Source of the DNA: Simmondsia chinensis
Lineage: Eukaryota > Streptophyta > Magnoliopsida > Caryophyllales > Simmondsiaceae
Reading direction: 5' to 3'
Assembly (NCBI GenBank): GCA_018398585.1
Contig: JAGTTD010000018.1
Coordinates: 4,719,501 to 4,783,500 of the forward strand
Length of the DNA stretch: 64,000 nt
Shown here: positions 12,331 through 24,788 of the stretch, piece after piece
Position numbering within the stretch: position 1 is the first letter of the stretch
Layout of the letters: each line of letters opens with the position of its first letter
Position numbers and translations under genes: made by a program
Notes under the pieces: generated by a model
Told to the model about the DNA's origin: nothing
Seen by the model: the letters and a program-made list of their open reading frames with translations, nothing else
Databases searched by the model: none

Positions 12331-12407
12331 GGGCCTCTAGCCAGTTGAGAATCGTTATATACTCGAGATAAGTTTTCATTCCCTAATCTTTGTGATTTAT
12401 AATTATT

Positions 12408-13437
12408 ATGTCTAATCTTACTTACCTTAAATTTACTGCTCTTAATATATCTGGCAAAAATTATTTGCCTTTGACCCTTAATGTTAAGATTCACCTTGAT
12501 GCTATAAATCTCGGAGATACAATTAAAAGGGAAAACAATGCATCCCTGCAGGATCGCGCGAAAGCAATGATATTCCTCAGGCATCATATCCCTGAAGAAT
12601 TGAAAGCTGAGTATATTGCTGTAAAGGACCCGTATGTCCTTTGGTCGAATTTAAAGGAGAGGTTTAATCATCAAAAGTCCATGATCCTCCCTAAAGCCCG
12701 CTATGAATGGATTCATCTGCGGCTGTAGGATTTTGAAACTGTAAGCGAGTATAACTCTGCGGTATTTAATATTACCTCCCAATTAAAATTATGTGGGGAA
12801 AATATTACTGGGGATGATAGGTTAGAGAAAACGTTCTCTACTTTTCATATCTCGAATATGCTCTTGCAGCAGCAATATTGAGAACAGCATTTTAAAAAAT
12901 ACTCAAAGCTAATATCATGTCTTCTCGTTCCCGAAAAAAATAATGAATTGTTGATAAAAAAATCATCAGTCATGACCAACTGGGTCCGAACCATTCCCTG
13001 AAGTGAATGCTTCGACATACAACTATCAGAGACGTGGTCGAGGTCGTGGACGTGGACGTGGTCGTGGCTGTAGAGGAGGTTATAGCCGCGGTCATAATAG
13101 CTGGCACTATGGTATCCGTAATGGACCAAAATTTAAGAAATCCACAAATGATGACGAGAAAAATAGAAAAGAGAAATCCCCTGAACGAAATTTGTCAAAT
13201 GATCTGGAAACAGATTGCTCCCGATGTGGTATTAAAGGTCATTGGATGCATACCTGTTGTACAACCCAGCACCTGGTGGACCTTTACCGAGCATCGTTGA
13301 AAGGAAAAGAAAAGGTCCCAGAAAGCAATTTTTCTGAATATCATTCTACGCTTAATGATACAGATTCAAATATTTCTAATATCTTCGAAGATCCTAGTAG
13401 GAGAATTGATCATCTGATAAGTGATGGAAATGTTTAA
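12408..13437 (+). pseudogene. Copia gag remnant
   Basis: Begins MSNLTYLKFTALNISGKNY and continues through LRHHIPEELKAEYI and LWSNLKERF, typical of plant Copia gag (retrotransposon gag, capsid-like). A TAG at 12726-12728 and further breaks interrupt it. The final third has an arginine-glycine repeat and the zinc knuckle CSRCGIKGHWMHTC, which fits C-X2-C-X4-H-X4-C. Known role: packaging of element RNA. Inactive. Confidence 0.85.
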
Positions 13438-16400
13438 ATTGACTAACGTTTGTGTTTTTGTATCTTATATTTTGTACTGAACTATGTATGATAATATCGC
13501 CTTACTATGTACAGACTAGAATGGTATCATCTATCTAATATTTTATGTAACATATATTTAGTTATATGTATGAATTATTTTTGATATGCATTATTACCAA
13601 TGACGGACAAATTTAAACCATAATCAAAGTGTATAGTTGTTTTATCTATTCAACATTATAAAATGGCAACGAACCAATTTAATATGAGATCCTATTTACT
13701 AAGGATAGAGAAAAACTTTAGTTTTTCGTATTTTCTAATTTGCATATTCATGGCTGGTTAAACTGCCTACTTTTATTACTTGTTTATTATTTATATGGTC
13801 GGTTATGTCGCCTACTTATTATCTGTTATTTATATGGTTGGCTATGCCACCTACTTATTATCAATTATTCATATGGCTATATTTCTCAGCCAATCTATTT
13901 GATAATTAATTAAAGGCTCCAAAAGAGCACATATCATGTTTCCTGAAGAAACAATATTTAATTTCGAGATATCCGTTGGGATAATTAACCAGAAGTTAAT
14001 AGACCCAAGGATTTTCCTTTATTGCATGACTATTTGAGTCATCCGGAAAATAAAATATAATTAAGAGCATCGTTAAAAATTCTCACACCCATTGAAGAAC
14101 CAGAAGATTGTTATATTGGATAAAATATAATGTGCTGCTTAAGGCAAAATGATTACTATATCATACTCAATTGAAATTGAGTTTGAATCCCGTGTATATG
14201 GAGGAATACTAAATGGGACATATGTGAGCCAATTATTTTATCACATTGACCAATTCGGTATGTTATGACATTAACCGATGCCTCTACCCGTTGGTCCCAT
14301 GAGTATGATGCACTTGTGATGTGGCATTTATGAAACTCCTTGCATAAATGATCCGACTATGAGCTCAAGTCGTGGATTGTATGATATTGCATGAGAAATT
14401 ACATCCCAGGAATTTAATGATTATTGTGTGGAATGAATTGCTATATAGCCCGCGTACAGATACAAAATGGTCTTCTGATTAAATGCCTGCAGTGAATTGT
14501 TAGACCATTATTATTACCAATTTTACATGGGTACATGTTATGATACATGTTGCAGCACTAATTATAGATCTCCCCAGTATAACTTGTCTCTGACAAGTTC
14601 CAAATATATAACCCATCTATAAATATTGTATGTCCAAATTATTCCACCTCAATGAGAAAAGATGGGTCTAAATAAGGGGACTTGAAATTTATGATAAAAA
14701 TATCTGGAGATATTAACTGGAAATATTTTACAACATAGTTTGCTGATTGTCAATTTGACAAAACAGAGTTTCCAGAATCAGGGGGAAGAAATACAAAAAC
14801 TGAAAAATGGGAATTTATGTGGAATGCGTCATCGAACCAGAAGTTTGAAGAATTGTTCATTTGTAAATTATTACAAGACAATTCACAGATGTATTCACTT
14901 ATGGAAAGAGGGTGATTAAATAATATGTCCCCACTACATATGCTCTTACTCGAATTAATATTCCAGTCGAGTGATATTCTAATATATTAAAAAATGCATC
15001 CATTGCATGCCAGAAGCGTGGTAAATATATCGATTCCAAAGATTTGAATCTGAGAAAGAAAAAGGAGCAATAAAAAAAATTGGTCCCTCGATTATGAAAC
15101 TCTTGAGGAGAAAAACTTTGCAGAGATAATAATATTTATAAATGAAATTTCTCAAGATTATCGGGTACCTGAGACTACTGAGACTATTGAAATAGTCAAA
15201 CTATTGAAATTATGATAATAAAGAGATCTCTATGAATTATGGGATATTATGGAACCGAAATTGATCAGATGTTTGTATATATAATAGCTACTCCCTGATC
15301 AAAGAAATTGAAAATCTTGGACTAGTGTTTGTTCACGAATGCCAACAAAGAAATGATTGGCTCAAATAGAAAGACGCAATTCAGGTTGAATTAGCCATGT
15401 GGACCTAAATTCCAAATGCCTCAAGAATAAAACATATATGCTGCATGTGAATGTTGATGCAGAAAAATAATGAGGTGGTGAAAAGCACAATTTTTAGCCT
15501 AAGGTTTATTATAGAGACTAGAAATTGATTGGACATACTTATGAGAAATGGATGCAATTGATCTAGTGGCCTCTGTCTGCGTCTTATGGATGTGATAACA
15601 GCTTATTTGTACGGTGATATTTATATAAAAGTCCCTGAAGGACCAAAGATAACAAAAGCATTTAATTCAAAATCGCGGTACATATCTACTAAAACAGAGA
15701 TATGTTAATATCATCATGACTCTTGAAGAGTTTACAGAAGCTGTTATAACCCTAAACTGAGAACTCCAGATTGAGGATCTCGGAAAATGAAAAATTTTGT
15801 CTCGACCTAAAGATCGAGCACTAATATGAGAGGGTATTACTCCATTGGTCAACTTGTACAAGTACGGTGCTTTAATGTTTTAAGTATATTGTTTAGTACC
15901 TCAATTTTTGTTTAATTCCTTGATAAAGGTAAAGACCTCTTTTGATCCTCAATGAGGTAACGAATAAATCATTGGTCTTAGAAGTATCTCGCCTTGGTAT
16001 ATTTGGCGCATTAATATAGTTGTCACACAACTAGGTCTAGCCTCTTTAGTCAACTTGTCACTAGTACGTGACATGTGGTTAAAGGTTCATCTTAATGGAT
16101 CAACCACTATACATTATTATGTTATATCAAACTTACAATTAATTTTGTATGTGACTATTGGTTATTTAGTTGACCGGCATCTGGTAAGTGATAAAGATGC
16201 TATTTTGTTATATAGCTATATTGCTATGTTTTGATAGTTTACTAACAATTGCAGCTACTACTGAGACGTTTGCACTTTATGAGCAAATAAAGAATGGGTA
16301 TTTGTCAAGGCCCTTGATCCAACACATTTTGTAAGCCTTCAACGATCAGGGGGAGTCCAACAGTACCATATGAAGACAAGTTTGCATTGTTCAAACTAAA

Positions 16401-17090
16401 GAAAGTTGACGGATTCGAGTGCACTTCAAAGAAGTTCTCTTACTCTCAAGTTTCTTAAAAAAAGATAAAGTACATGTTCGCTCAATAACCTGGAAGAGTT
16501 ATTCAAGAAAGCATCTACTACAAACTTTCAAGAAATTGACACTAGATTGGCATTCACCAACTCCGAGACATCCTTGATTAATGTGTGTCCGTGAAGATGA
16601 GTTAATTATGCACTGCACTCTTTTTCCTCTGCTGTGGTTTTTCCCACTGGGTTTTTTCCTAGCAAAAGGTTTTTTAATGAAGCAGTTCAAGAAGCGTATA
16701 TAACCTGGACAATATACACTTTCAAGAGTGTTATGTCCCGCACATATTTTAAGAAAGGCGACAGAACTAAACATATCTCACCGAAGTTCTTCTTTGCACA
16801 CGAGTTTCAGAAGATGGATGAAATAAATGTTCAGCAAGTTCGCTCAAGTGAGAACCTGGAAGATTTATTCACAAAAGCGTTGTCAACAACAACTTTTGAG
16901 AAATTAGTTCACAAGATTGGTATGCGTCGACTCAGAAATGCCTCTCACTAATATGTTCATATGAGGGGAAGTTAAATATGAGCTGTACTTTTTTTCCCTT
17001 CGCTATGGTTTTTTCCACTGGGTTTTCCTTGCAAGGTTTTTAACGAGGCAGGCATATTTAGCTTGGACACTGTGTCCAGTTATAATAGAA
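13438..17090 (+). pseudogene. Copia pol remnants
   Basis: Protease and integrase cannot be read reliably. A reverse transcriptase piece is visible at about 15585-15650 (LMDVITAYLYGDIYIKVPEG). The end of RNase H is at 16811-16950 (VRSSENLEDLFTKALSTTTF), and a degraded second copy of this end lies at about 16470-16540. Frames are broken throughout. Confidence 0.75.
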
Positions 17091-17097
17091 AATATCT

Positions 17098-17550
17098 AAA
17101 GGGGGAGTGTTATAAATATTGAATATTTTTTGGGTACAATTTTAGATTCGAGTTTGAATATAATTAAATATCATAAAAAATTAAAAATTATGTAAAAGAT
17201 ATTTATATACACATATACATATGATATACATATAATATATATGTGTGTATACATATATCTGCGACACATGTCCCATCCGTGTACTATTGTTAATCTCCGG
17301 TGCATGACTCGTCTACAATTTGTGTGCATATAAATATGAGAGTGCAGGAAGGATTGCAAGTGAGATTGAGAGAACAACAAAATGCAATATAATATATAAT
17401 ATAATATTGAGAAATTATTTAAATAGAAAAAAAAGCATCTCCGGTTCTCTAATTCTGATATAAAATACTTGTTATTTTTCGTTAATTATATTTGAGTTTG
17501 TCTTTTTATTACCATTCTATAGAATATAATATCTCTATAGTTTTATAACA
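17098..17550 (+). repeat. Polypurine tract and 3' LTR of the Copia element
   Basis: AAAGGGGGAG at 17098-17107 is the plus-strand primer. The LTR follows at 17108-17550 (443 bp), TG to CA, and matches the split 5' LTR. Confidence 0.9.
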
Positions 17551-17563
17551 AATAATAATTTTT

Positions 17564-17949
17564 GGGTTATTTATGTTAAAGATTTTTATACTTGGTTAAT
17601 TGTGTCAATTTAGTTCTTGTACTTTTAGTTATGTCAATTTAGTCCATATACAATTCAAAATATGTCAATTTAGTCCTTAGAGAAAATTTTATGTTAAGTT
17701 TTAAATAAAAATTTTAATATTTTGGCCACGAATTAGGTTAAATTGAGTAAACGAATGAATTTATAATAAGTTGATTGTATCAAACATAATTTTGCCGTTC
17801 AAAATTACGTCATTAACTTAACTTAAATTTGATCAAATGAATAAATTGACACATTTTTAATTATTGAGAGACTAAATTGACACAATTAAAGTACATGAAC
17901 CAAATTAACACAATGAGCAAAGTACTGAGACCTCTAGCGTAAATAACCC
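17564..17949. mobile_element. MITE of the same family as 528-914
   Basis: Starts GGGTTATTTATG and ends GCGTAAATAACCC, with the family's internal GTCAATTTAG phrases and their inverse. It sits just outside the Copia 3' LTR. Its 9-bp target duplication is not clear. Confidence 0.7.
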
Positions 17950-18006
17950 TAAAAATAAATTTTCACCTGAAAATAATAATGGTCATGGAAAATTATATAT
18001 TCATTA

Positions 18007-18700
18007 AGTTGAGTCTTTGTACCCTTAATTTTGTCAATTAAATTTTTTTATCGAAAAGTAATATCATCAATAAAGAAAGAATGTATGTAAAGCTAAGGAT
18101 AAGATGTCCTCACTCATCAAATAACAAAATTAATAATACAAAGCCTTCTAATCCCTTTGTAAATCAGTCAACGCTATGTTCAAGAAACTCCCAAATTTAT
18201 TAGCCCACATAGCTCATAAAAAGATCACTTTATCCCGTAAAAAGTTCACCAGTGTATATTGGTCTATAAAAATTCTGACATTTCTTTTTAGCTAAATACA
18301 CCAAATAACCATAATCTCAGCCCCCGAAAAAGAACATCAGGACATCTTTCCTCCTCTCTATACCATGGAAGTTAATCAAAAAAATCCTCTCAACTGAACC
18401 CGGAATAACCCACATATGGTCAAGAAGAGAGAAAAGCTTACACCATATGTTCCAAGCCATCGTACAATGCAAAAATAAATGATTGTATTTTTCCCCGTTT
18501 TGGAAACACATTACAGTCCTTGAAGACGAAGCCTTAAAAAGTTTTTGCTTCTGTCAATTGAATCTTTGCATGATTTATATTATGTCAATTTTATTATAAA
18601 TTAGACACTACAATATAAATTATACATAAATTAAATCAACACAATTAATAAATAACCAAACTGATATGGTAATAAAATATAAGGACCTTTAACATAGATA
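18007..18700. mobile_element. Third MITE-family copy, split by a LINE tail
   Basis: The left piece (18007-18043) and right piece (18564-18700) both carry the family phrases. The LINE at 18044-18552 separates them. The outer ends are eroded. Confidence 0.5.
18044..18552 (-). mobile_element. LINE 3' fragment with zinc-binding (zf-RVT) domain
   Basis: On the minus strand the frame at 18317-18511 reads HLFLHCTMAWNIWCKLFSLL, the plant LINE zf-RVT pattern found downstream of reverse transcriptase. It is flanked by GTCAATTAAAT and GTCAATTGAAT, an 11-bp target duplication with one change. It is 5'-truncated and is a relative of 5711-5919. Confidence 0.75.
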
Positions 18701-18790
18701 CAACAACGACAAATCTAATATCTCAAAAAAGCTCCCGCCAAGATAGGGTCTGAGGAGAATGAGATGTGCACAATATATTCTATATAGAAC
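18701..18790 (-). mobile_element. SINE tail, minus strand
   Basis: Read on the minus strand this gives GTGCACATCTC, CAGACCCTATCTTGGCGGGA and a TTGTCGTTGTTGT end, matching the Au-like SINE tail of this window. Confidence 0.55.
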
Positions 18791-18873
18791 CATTTTATAT
18801 TATTAATTATTTTTTGCTATATTATTTATTTTTAATTAAAACTATTATATTATTTTTAATTAAACCAAAGAGG

Positions 18874-19090
18874 GCACCAACACGCTGTCACCGGATCCCA
18901 TTAGAACTCCAAAGTTAAGCGTGCTTGGGCGAGAATAGTACCAGGATGGGTGACCTCCTGGGAAGTCCTCACCCTCAGGTTGGGGGCACTGAAAAACAGT
19001 CTCTTTGCTGGTTAACACCCTGAAGGGAAAGGCTGCGTACATCCGTCCCCCAGACCCTGTGTAGGTGGGAGCCCTTGAGGCACTGGGTAT
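18874..19090 (+). mobile_element. SINE with a 5S rRNA-like head
   Basis: 18889-18970 is a near-complete match to the internal part of plant 5S rRNA, about 82 bp with four visible differences. It includes the A-box (AAGTTAAGCGTGCTTGGGC), the intermediate element and the C-box (GGATGGGTGACCTCCTGGG). The first ~15 bp are more diverged and the 3' end of 5S is absent. From 18976 it changes into the Au-like SINE tail (CAGGTTGGGGGCACTG, GGCTGCGTACATCC, GGGAGCCCTTGAGG), also seen at 38872-38998. An 11-bp direct repeat TTATATTATTT lies on both sides, but the surroundings are AT-rich, so that evidence is weak. The 5S promoter could still be read by RNA polymerase III; this is inferred. Confidence 0.8.
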
Positions 19091-21474
19091 ATTCTTTCCT
19101 TATATTATTTAATGTAATTTCTCTGAAATAAAATTAAAAAAAAAAAAAACAGATTAAATACCTTTTTCAGCAATTTTGGTTATTTTGTATTTTTATTCGT
19201 GGGTTGTGGATAGATATGAACATGACGCATGACCACGTAGGACATTGAAGAATGAGGATTAGGGTGTTTGCCCCATTTCACGTGAAAAATACAATAATTA
19301 TTATTATCAATTTAAAAATTATTATTATTAAAATACTAATATGATTTATAAATAATAAAAGTTATAAAATTATCTTAAAAACTATAATTTTATTATAAGA
19401 ATAAGATTACCCCAAAATATTAATGAAAAATTTAGACTATCCTAAAATTTAGTAACATATTTTTAAATATTTCTAATTTGAAGCTCATCGAACTTAAACC
19501 GAACAAGCTGAGTTTGAACTTTTGACAAGTCGAGCTCGAGCCTGAACTTTCAAAGCTCGACGAGCTTTGAGTCGAACCCGAACCGAGCTTAAAGCTAACA
19601 AGTTGAGCTTCGAGCCTGACAGGCTTAGGCTCAAGCTCGGCTCGGCCAAAATACACCCCAATATACCTCCCTTGGTAGTAACTCCCTTCTAGAACTTCGA
19701 AACACCATCACTCATAGTAAGCACGCTTGCTTCGCATTGTAGCGTGCTATTATGGCTTCGATCTCTCCTTTGGTCTCAAAGGTCTATAATGAGAAAGAGA
19801 GATATATCACCACTAACTATCAATCTGGGTCGGTTGTTGTTGTTGTTGTTGTAACTATCAATCTCTTCACATAAGCCAAATCTGAATTGTGCGACATGCA
19901 CCCCGGTCAATGTTGCAATTTATTGCTATGATTGATGTTTGTTATTAGGAGATAATCTTAGATTATCTTAGAACTACATCTGTTATATTTATATGTTATA
20001 TTTTGTTATTTAAGATTTGACTTAATCATGATTGAGTTAGCTTTATCTCATATTGTATTCCTACTTCTATATATACAATACATGGCATCCTAATTTGATA
20101 TGCCACAATAATTCTCTAATTTCACATTCTCCTCTCCGTCTTCACACAAATCCTTGATTTGTAGTATTTAATCGAAACCTTAGCCACAACTACACTCAAA
20201 TTCAAGAAGTTAAGAGAAATTAAGTGAATAGAAAGTTATCGTGAAAAAAATACTCTAGGAGGTTGTACACATGATTAAGAAATTTCCAAAGTTTGGGGGC
20301 AAAAATTCGAACTTCCTAAGGTTTTCCCCTCTCTCTCTCTTTTTCGTAGTTTTCGAAGCTTTCTCCATAAGAGAAATGTTTTGAGATGTTTCTCAGCATA
20401 TATGAGCAAACCATCTCTCAGAATTGGTGGGGATCTTTTTTGAAAATTAAGTGTACGATGTGCATCGAAACAAAATGAAAAAAGGTCAAGTTCTGTTAAA
20501 TCTACCTGTACAGTCAAGAAAAGAAAAGGTGCAAAATCGAGGGAATTGAAAATTGGGAGAAAGGACACAAGGACGCTGATGTTTGTCTATCGAGAGAGAA
20601 AGTGGAAAGAGAGACATGAAATCCAATGGATGCCCAACGTGTAATTTCGCAACTAAATAAACTTTTAACGGCCAGTTAGTTTTAACCCCTAAAAGAATTT
20701 GATCGAATTGCCGATTTAAACCATTCCCTTATACTTTTACTGTTGTTAATTTTGTTGGCATTGTTGTCATGACACACTTTCCCCGCCACACCCTACCCAA
20801 GCCTTCTCATTGCAACATTAGGATGTAACCTAGCCTAGCCAGCTCATGAGCTCTCATATGCCAATTTATTAACTCAAAAGCTAGCCAATTTATCTAACAA
20901 GTCAAGCCTAAGTCTATCAAGCTCGAACTAGGAGACTCAAAAGACTAATTAAATCAACTTTAAGATATAAATAATTAGCCTAAACGTGCCCCATGGAAAA
21001 AATATTCGACCATCAATGAACTAAACTCGAGCTTAATCAAGCAATGAGTCTAAACTCTAAAGTGAGGAGAATTTAGCTCAAAACCCACGAAGCTCAATTC
21101 AAACTCAACCAAAGTAACTTCAAGCTTAAAGTCTCCCTGCTCCACAAGCTTTGAGTCAAGAGAAACGTCCTTGACCCTTACAAGCTAAGGCTAGATCCGG
21201 CTCATTTATAGCCCTAGGCCACTACAATCGGATGTGCCACGTATTACTATTCAAAGGTTAGTTTACTAAAGTTAGTATCATTAGCTCTAGTAATCTCCGT
21301 TTTTTGGATGGAGGAATCTTTGTTACAACACATAAATTCACAATAGAAATGTTTTGAATTAAATCCTAGTCTTCATACAGTTGTTCAAATCTCTTTTCTT
21401 TCAGATTGAAAGAAAATCATCAAGACCCCAATTACCACCAACACATACTCAAGACACAGAAAGAACAAAAACCA
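19091..21474. other. Gene-free spacer with degraded repeats
   Basis: Two GAGCTCGAGCCTGAA-type degraded hAT-like MITEs are visible (about 19470-19665 and 20825-21225). A 25-bp SINE tail sits at 19827-19851. The stretch 19865-20800 shows no gene; an open frame at 20275-20568 has no recognisable content. Confidence 0.4.
19827..19851 (+). mobile_element. Minimal SINE insertion: tail only, with 13-bp target duplication
   Basis: GGGTCGG followed by a TTG run is flanked by identical TAACTATCAATCT copies at 19814-19826 and 19852-19864. This looks like an extremely 5'-truncated SINE of the TTG-tailed family. Confidence 0.7.
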
Positions 21475-21501
21475 CCCATGCATTGCACGGGATAAAACTA
21501 G
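21475..21501 (+). mobile_element. Helitron 3' terminus
   Basis: CCCATGC-ATT-GCACGGG can form a hairpin with one mismatch, followed by ATAAAACTAG and a flanking T. This is the same arrangement as the end of the Helitron at 10191-11992. The matching 5' end was not located. Confidence 0.55.
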
Positions 21502-21673
21502 TACCTGCTAAGAAAATATACATAGGTACTCTCAAAGTGCAGCCTTATCTTTTGAGAACTACAGCCTATTTCTCTTTCAACATGACAAAATACAAAATGC
21601 TCAAGGCCTCTTTTCTTGCAAATATTAGCAAAGAATCAACAACTTATTGAAGTGATGGAGCAAATTTCCTGCT

Positions 21674-24353
21674 TCAAAAAGCAGAGCCGCTATCTTTCGT
21701 CTTTCCGAGCATCACGTCTTTCGCTTCGTTGATCTTCGAGGCAAGGTAATGGCTGCCTCCTGCGTCAGGGTGGTTCGCAATCATTACCCTTCTATGAGCC
21801 TCCTTTACCTTGTCCACAGGCGCACCCTCCCTGTCATTTTGAAAAGGTTCAGATGTCACGGAACCAACTATCTCGAAATATTAAGTTGTTCAATGAAAGC
21901 ATATGGATGGTTTTATATTTGGGTAAATTACATATTAGTTCCATAAGGTTTGGCATATTAAATATTCAGTCAAGAAGTAAATATATTTAATAATAGTCCA
22001 AACAACGGTGTGAAAAGGCGTAAAACTTGTCTTTATTTGTTGATAACCCCACCATCCCCACGCTATTCCCCTCATCACACACACAAACTGTACTGTGTGT
22101 GATACACTCAATGAAGAAGAGTTAAATGAGGAGCTTATTTTACACTCTTACACACCGTCGTTTGAGATATTTTATCAAATTCATATAACTTTTGGACTAA
22201 AAAATTAATACACCAAACCTCAAGGTACTATGATAAAAAAAAAACCTCAAAGTACTAATATATAATTTACCCTTTATATTATAGCATACTCCTTGTAGAG
22301 ATACCCATTAGGCTTGAAACCTAGACAAAGCAAAGGTCTATCAGATATCTAAGCTATTGCGTTAAAATGATTTTATATTTTAACAATAGAAAAATTAAGT
22401 AACGACAATCTGATATTCCATTAAATGAAGCAACTTTCAATGTTCAAATGAAACATTCAGGAGCATGAGAGCTTAGTGCACAAGGTTACCCACTAAAATA
22501 GCCCGAGGAAAGTTAGATGTACATAGTGTTACACCTTTTTGTAAAGGCAATGTTTCGATAGCTAGAAATCATGAACTCTAAATTACAATGAAATAAAATT
22601 TACCAGTTGCAGCTAGTGAGGCCTCAGTCTAGTGATTAAAACACAACATTAAACCAACAAAGCCCGATACATCAAATTCCTAGAGAGAACGGATTGATTC
22701 TTTTTTTGATCTTTTTCTCACTAGAAAGGGCGTCTTCGGTTGCTTCTTTGAACGACCTAGCTACTTCACTTGGTTGGTTTCTTATTAAGTCCTTGGATGC
22801 TTTAATCCTACGCAAGTGTTTGATGTGGTGGGAGAAGTTTCCCTTTCTTTCTTCTGTTATCAATGTCGGCCTGTCCATGCGCAATCACACAAGTTCCGCT
22901 TAAGCGCTTGACCCGCAGGTCATGTGAATTTTGAGTTCCATACTCGAAGGATTACAGATAATAGCATCTTTGGGTTAAAAGTAAAGATTTTGAGAGTTAG
23001 TTGGTAGGTGAAATAGTTTCAGTGTTTCTGCTTGATGAAATTATATTTTTTAATACCGCAATATTCTAATAGTTATTTTCTATCATTTTTTAGTACATGC
23101 CCTTTCTTAACTTTAATCATTTTATCTATCAAAAAATTTTAATCATTTTAATACAAGTTTGTATACAATATTAAGTATATCATTCACCGTATGTTCTTGG
23201 CATTGCCCCAAGTGAAAAAAGTTCTTGAATCCGTCACTGGTCTCCGGTTCGAATTCCCATCCCTGCTTACCTAGACATTGACAGACCTTCATTCTATCAT
23301 ATCAAAGCAAAAAAAATGGGATTAAATCATTCTCTACTAACTACTTAAACCGAAATTATATTGTGGTCAAGATTCAAGGCTGCCGTAAAAACATATTGTT
23401 GTACTGCCCTGTTTAAGATCAAGAGTCCTTCCTGATGCAGTACAGAAGATGAGGTTTACTAATTGTAAAATAATGATATTTTATTAGATTTAGAATAGAT
23501 AAATTGATAGGATTAGAATATAATATGTCTTTTAAGCCAATAGGATATTTTAGTTGCCATTACTTACGTGAATAAGATAAAATTTGGAGAAATAAAGTTG
23601 AGTTTGCCCTTTTGAGTGGCAAGCTGTGCTACACTACTTCCATAATAATCTTAACTCCAAAACATTATGCACACTCAAACACCACCATGCGGATGAATTC
23701 AGGGACAAATAAAGATGGTCTAACCATACTTGCACAAGTAGAAGCAAAAGTGGGAGTGGCTAATTGTAGAAGTTTATAAGTTCGGGAGCGTGAAGAGGGC
23801 ACTTATATTACTATACATACGATAAAAAAAAAAAAAAAGAAATGTCACTAATTGAATTGTTCAAGAATAAATATCAAGAGAAGGTCAATGTTAAGCAATG
23901 ACCAAGAAAATTAAGTACTCCGATGAATGAGAGCAAGAAAATTAATTTCAACATGAGCACACTATTTAATTATTCTTTAAGTTGAGTGATATAATTAATC
24001 AACAAATCATCTAATAAGCATCTTCTTATTAAAATAATTCCATAATTGTTCGAATCGTGTTTCAATTGAGTTTGATAAGTGTTGGAAACATGAATCTGAC
24101 TTCGATATGCCAAATCGCGTGTTTGAGCATGAAATGTTAGCATTTTAAGAGTTTCCTACAACTATGGGTGTAAGAGTTACCTAATGCCAAGGATGAGAGC
24201 CGCCTCTCTTCTTGTCATCTTCTGTTGGAATCCACCTTCATAAAATCTTCGAGGCCTTGGTGGCCGTACCTTAAATGATTGCCAAGCTTGTATTCCATAT
24301 CTTCCAGCAAGTGCAGCTGCAGCAACTGCAAGCCCAGCCAAAAATGGTGTTGC
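21674..24353 (-). CDS. TIM14: TIM14/PAM18, J-domain subunit of the mitochondrial import motor
   Basis: Two coding exons join in phase: 24181-24353 and 21674-21830. They encode 109 residues beginning [20 protein letters not shown]; the exon carrying only the start Met was not located upstream. The length fits the family (about 112). Residues 2-25 form a hydrophobic membrane segment. The J domain ends the protein, with the HPD motif at about 79-81 ([20 protein letters not shown]) that stimulates the ATPase of mitochondrial Hsp70. It works at the TIM23 channel of the inner membrane, in the PAM motor. Intron 2 is 2.35 kb; the intron before the first visible exon carries a MITE. A SAMTL-type gene lies downstream on the same strand, as in Arabidopsis (At2g35795 and At2g35800 are adjacent). 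Confidence 0.93.
22672..22884 (-). other. Unrecognised open frame in a TIM14 intron
   Basis: A 70-codon frame ([20 protein letters not shown]) is rich in Lys, Arg and Glu and looks more protein-like than its surroundings. I recognise no family. It lies wholly inside intron 2 of TIM14 in the same orientation. It could be a captured gene fragment or chance. Confidence 0.2.
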
Positions 24354-24422
24354 CTGGCATTTAATTCAAAGCCTAAACTCCTTGGTAATACTCAACCACG
24401 AGAAAATGTGAAGTTTAAACAA

Positions 24423-24788
24423 AGGTTATTTACACCATTAGTCTCCATACTTTGTTCACTGTGTTAATTTAGTCCTTATACTTTTAATTGTGTCAATTTA
24501 GCCCCTGTATAGTTGAATTTGTTTCTATCAAATCCAATGTTACAATTAACGTCAACGTTCGGCTAAAATCGCAACAAAACATTCACTCTACATAAATATT
24601 GATCCTTTTCCGAAAACCCCATTCACATGGAAAGCATATGTTAGTTTGCCACAAATTAACATTGATTTCAACACTGAACTTGATCGAAACAACGTTAACT
24701 GTGAAGGCACTAAATTGAAGCAATTAAAAGTAAAAGAACTAAATTGACACAATAACCAAAGTACATGGACTAATGACGTAAATAACCC
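24423..24788. mobile_element. MITE, Mutator-type, with perfect 9-bp target duplication
   Basis: The ends AGGTTATTTAC and GTAAATAACCC are inverted repeats. TTTAAACAA flanks both sides (24414-24422 and 24789-24797). Same family as 528-914. It lies in the first intron of TIM14. Confidence 0.85.

Larger units (their letters stand above)
10077..17550 (+). mobile_element. Decayed Ty1/Copia LTR retrotransposon
   Basis: Bounded by TGTTRTAAATATT at the left and TTTTATAACA at the right, with perfect 5-bp target duplication AATAA at 10072-10076 and 17551-17555. It has a 5' LTR interrupted by a Helitron, a primer binding site, a gag region with RGRG tract and zinc knuckle, scattered pol remnants, a purine tract and a 443-bp 3' LTR. 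Without the Helitron it is about 5.7 kb. Many stops and deletions make it inactive. Confidence 0.92.

Noticed and set aside
17555..17958. 9-bp target duplication of the MITE at 17564
   Set aside because: ATAATTTTT and TAAAAATAA do not match; the AT-rich surroundings allow several weak alternatives.
18874..18990. A working 5S rRNA gene or a Cassandra TRIM LTR
   Set aside because: The 3' end of 5S is replaced by a SINE tail and there is no terminator or tandem 5S neighbour. There is also no second LTR, primer site or TG-CA ends as a Cassandra element would have.
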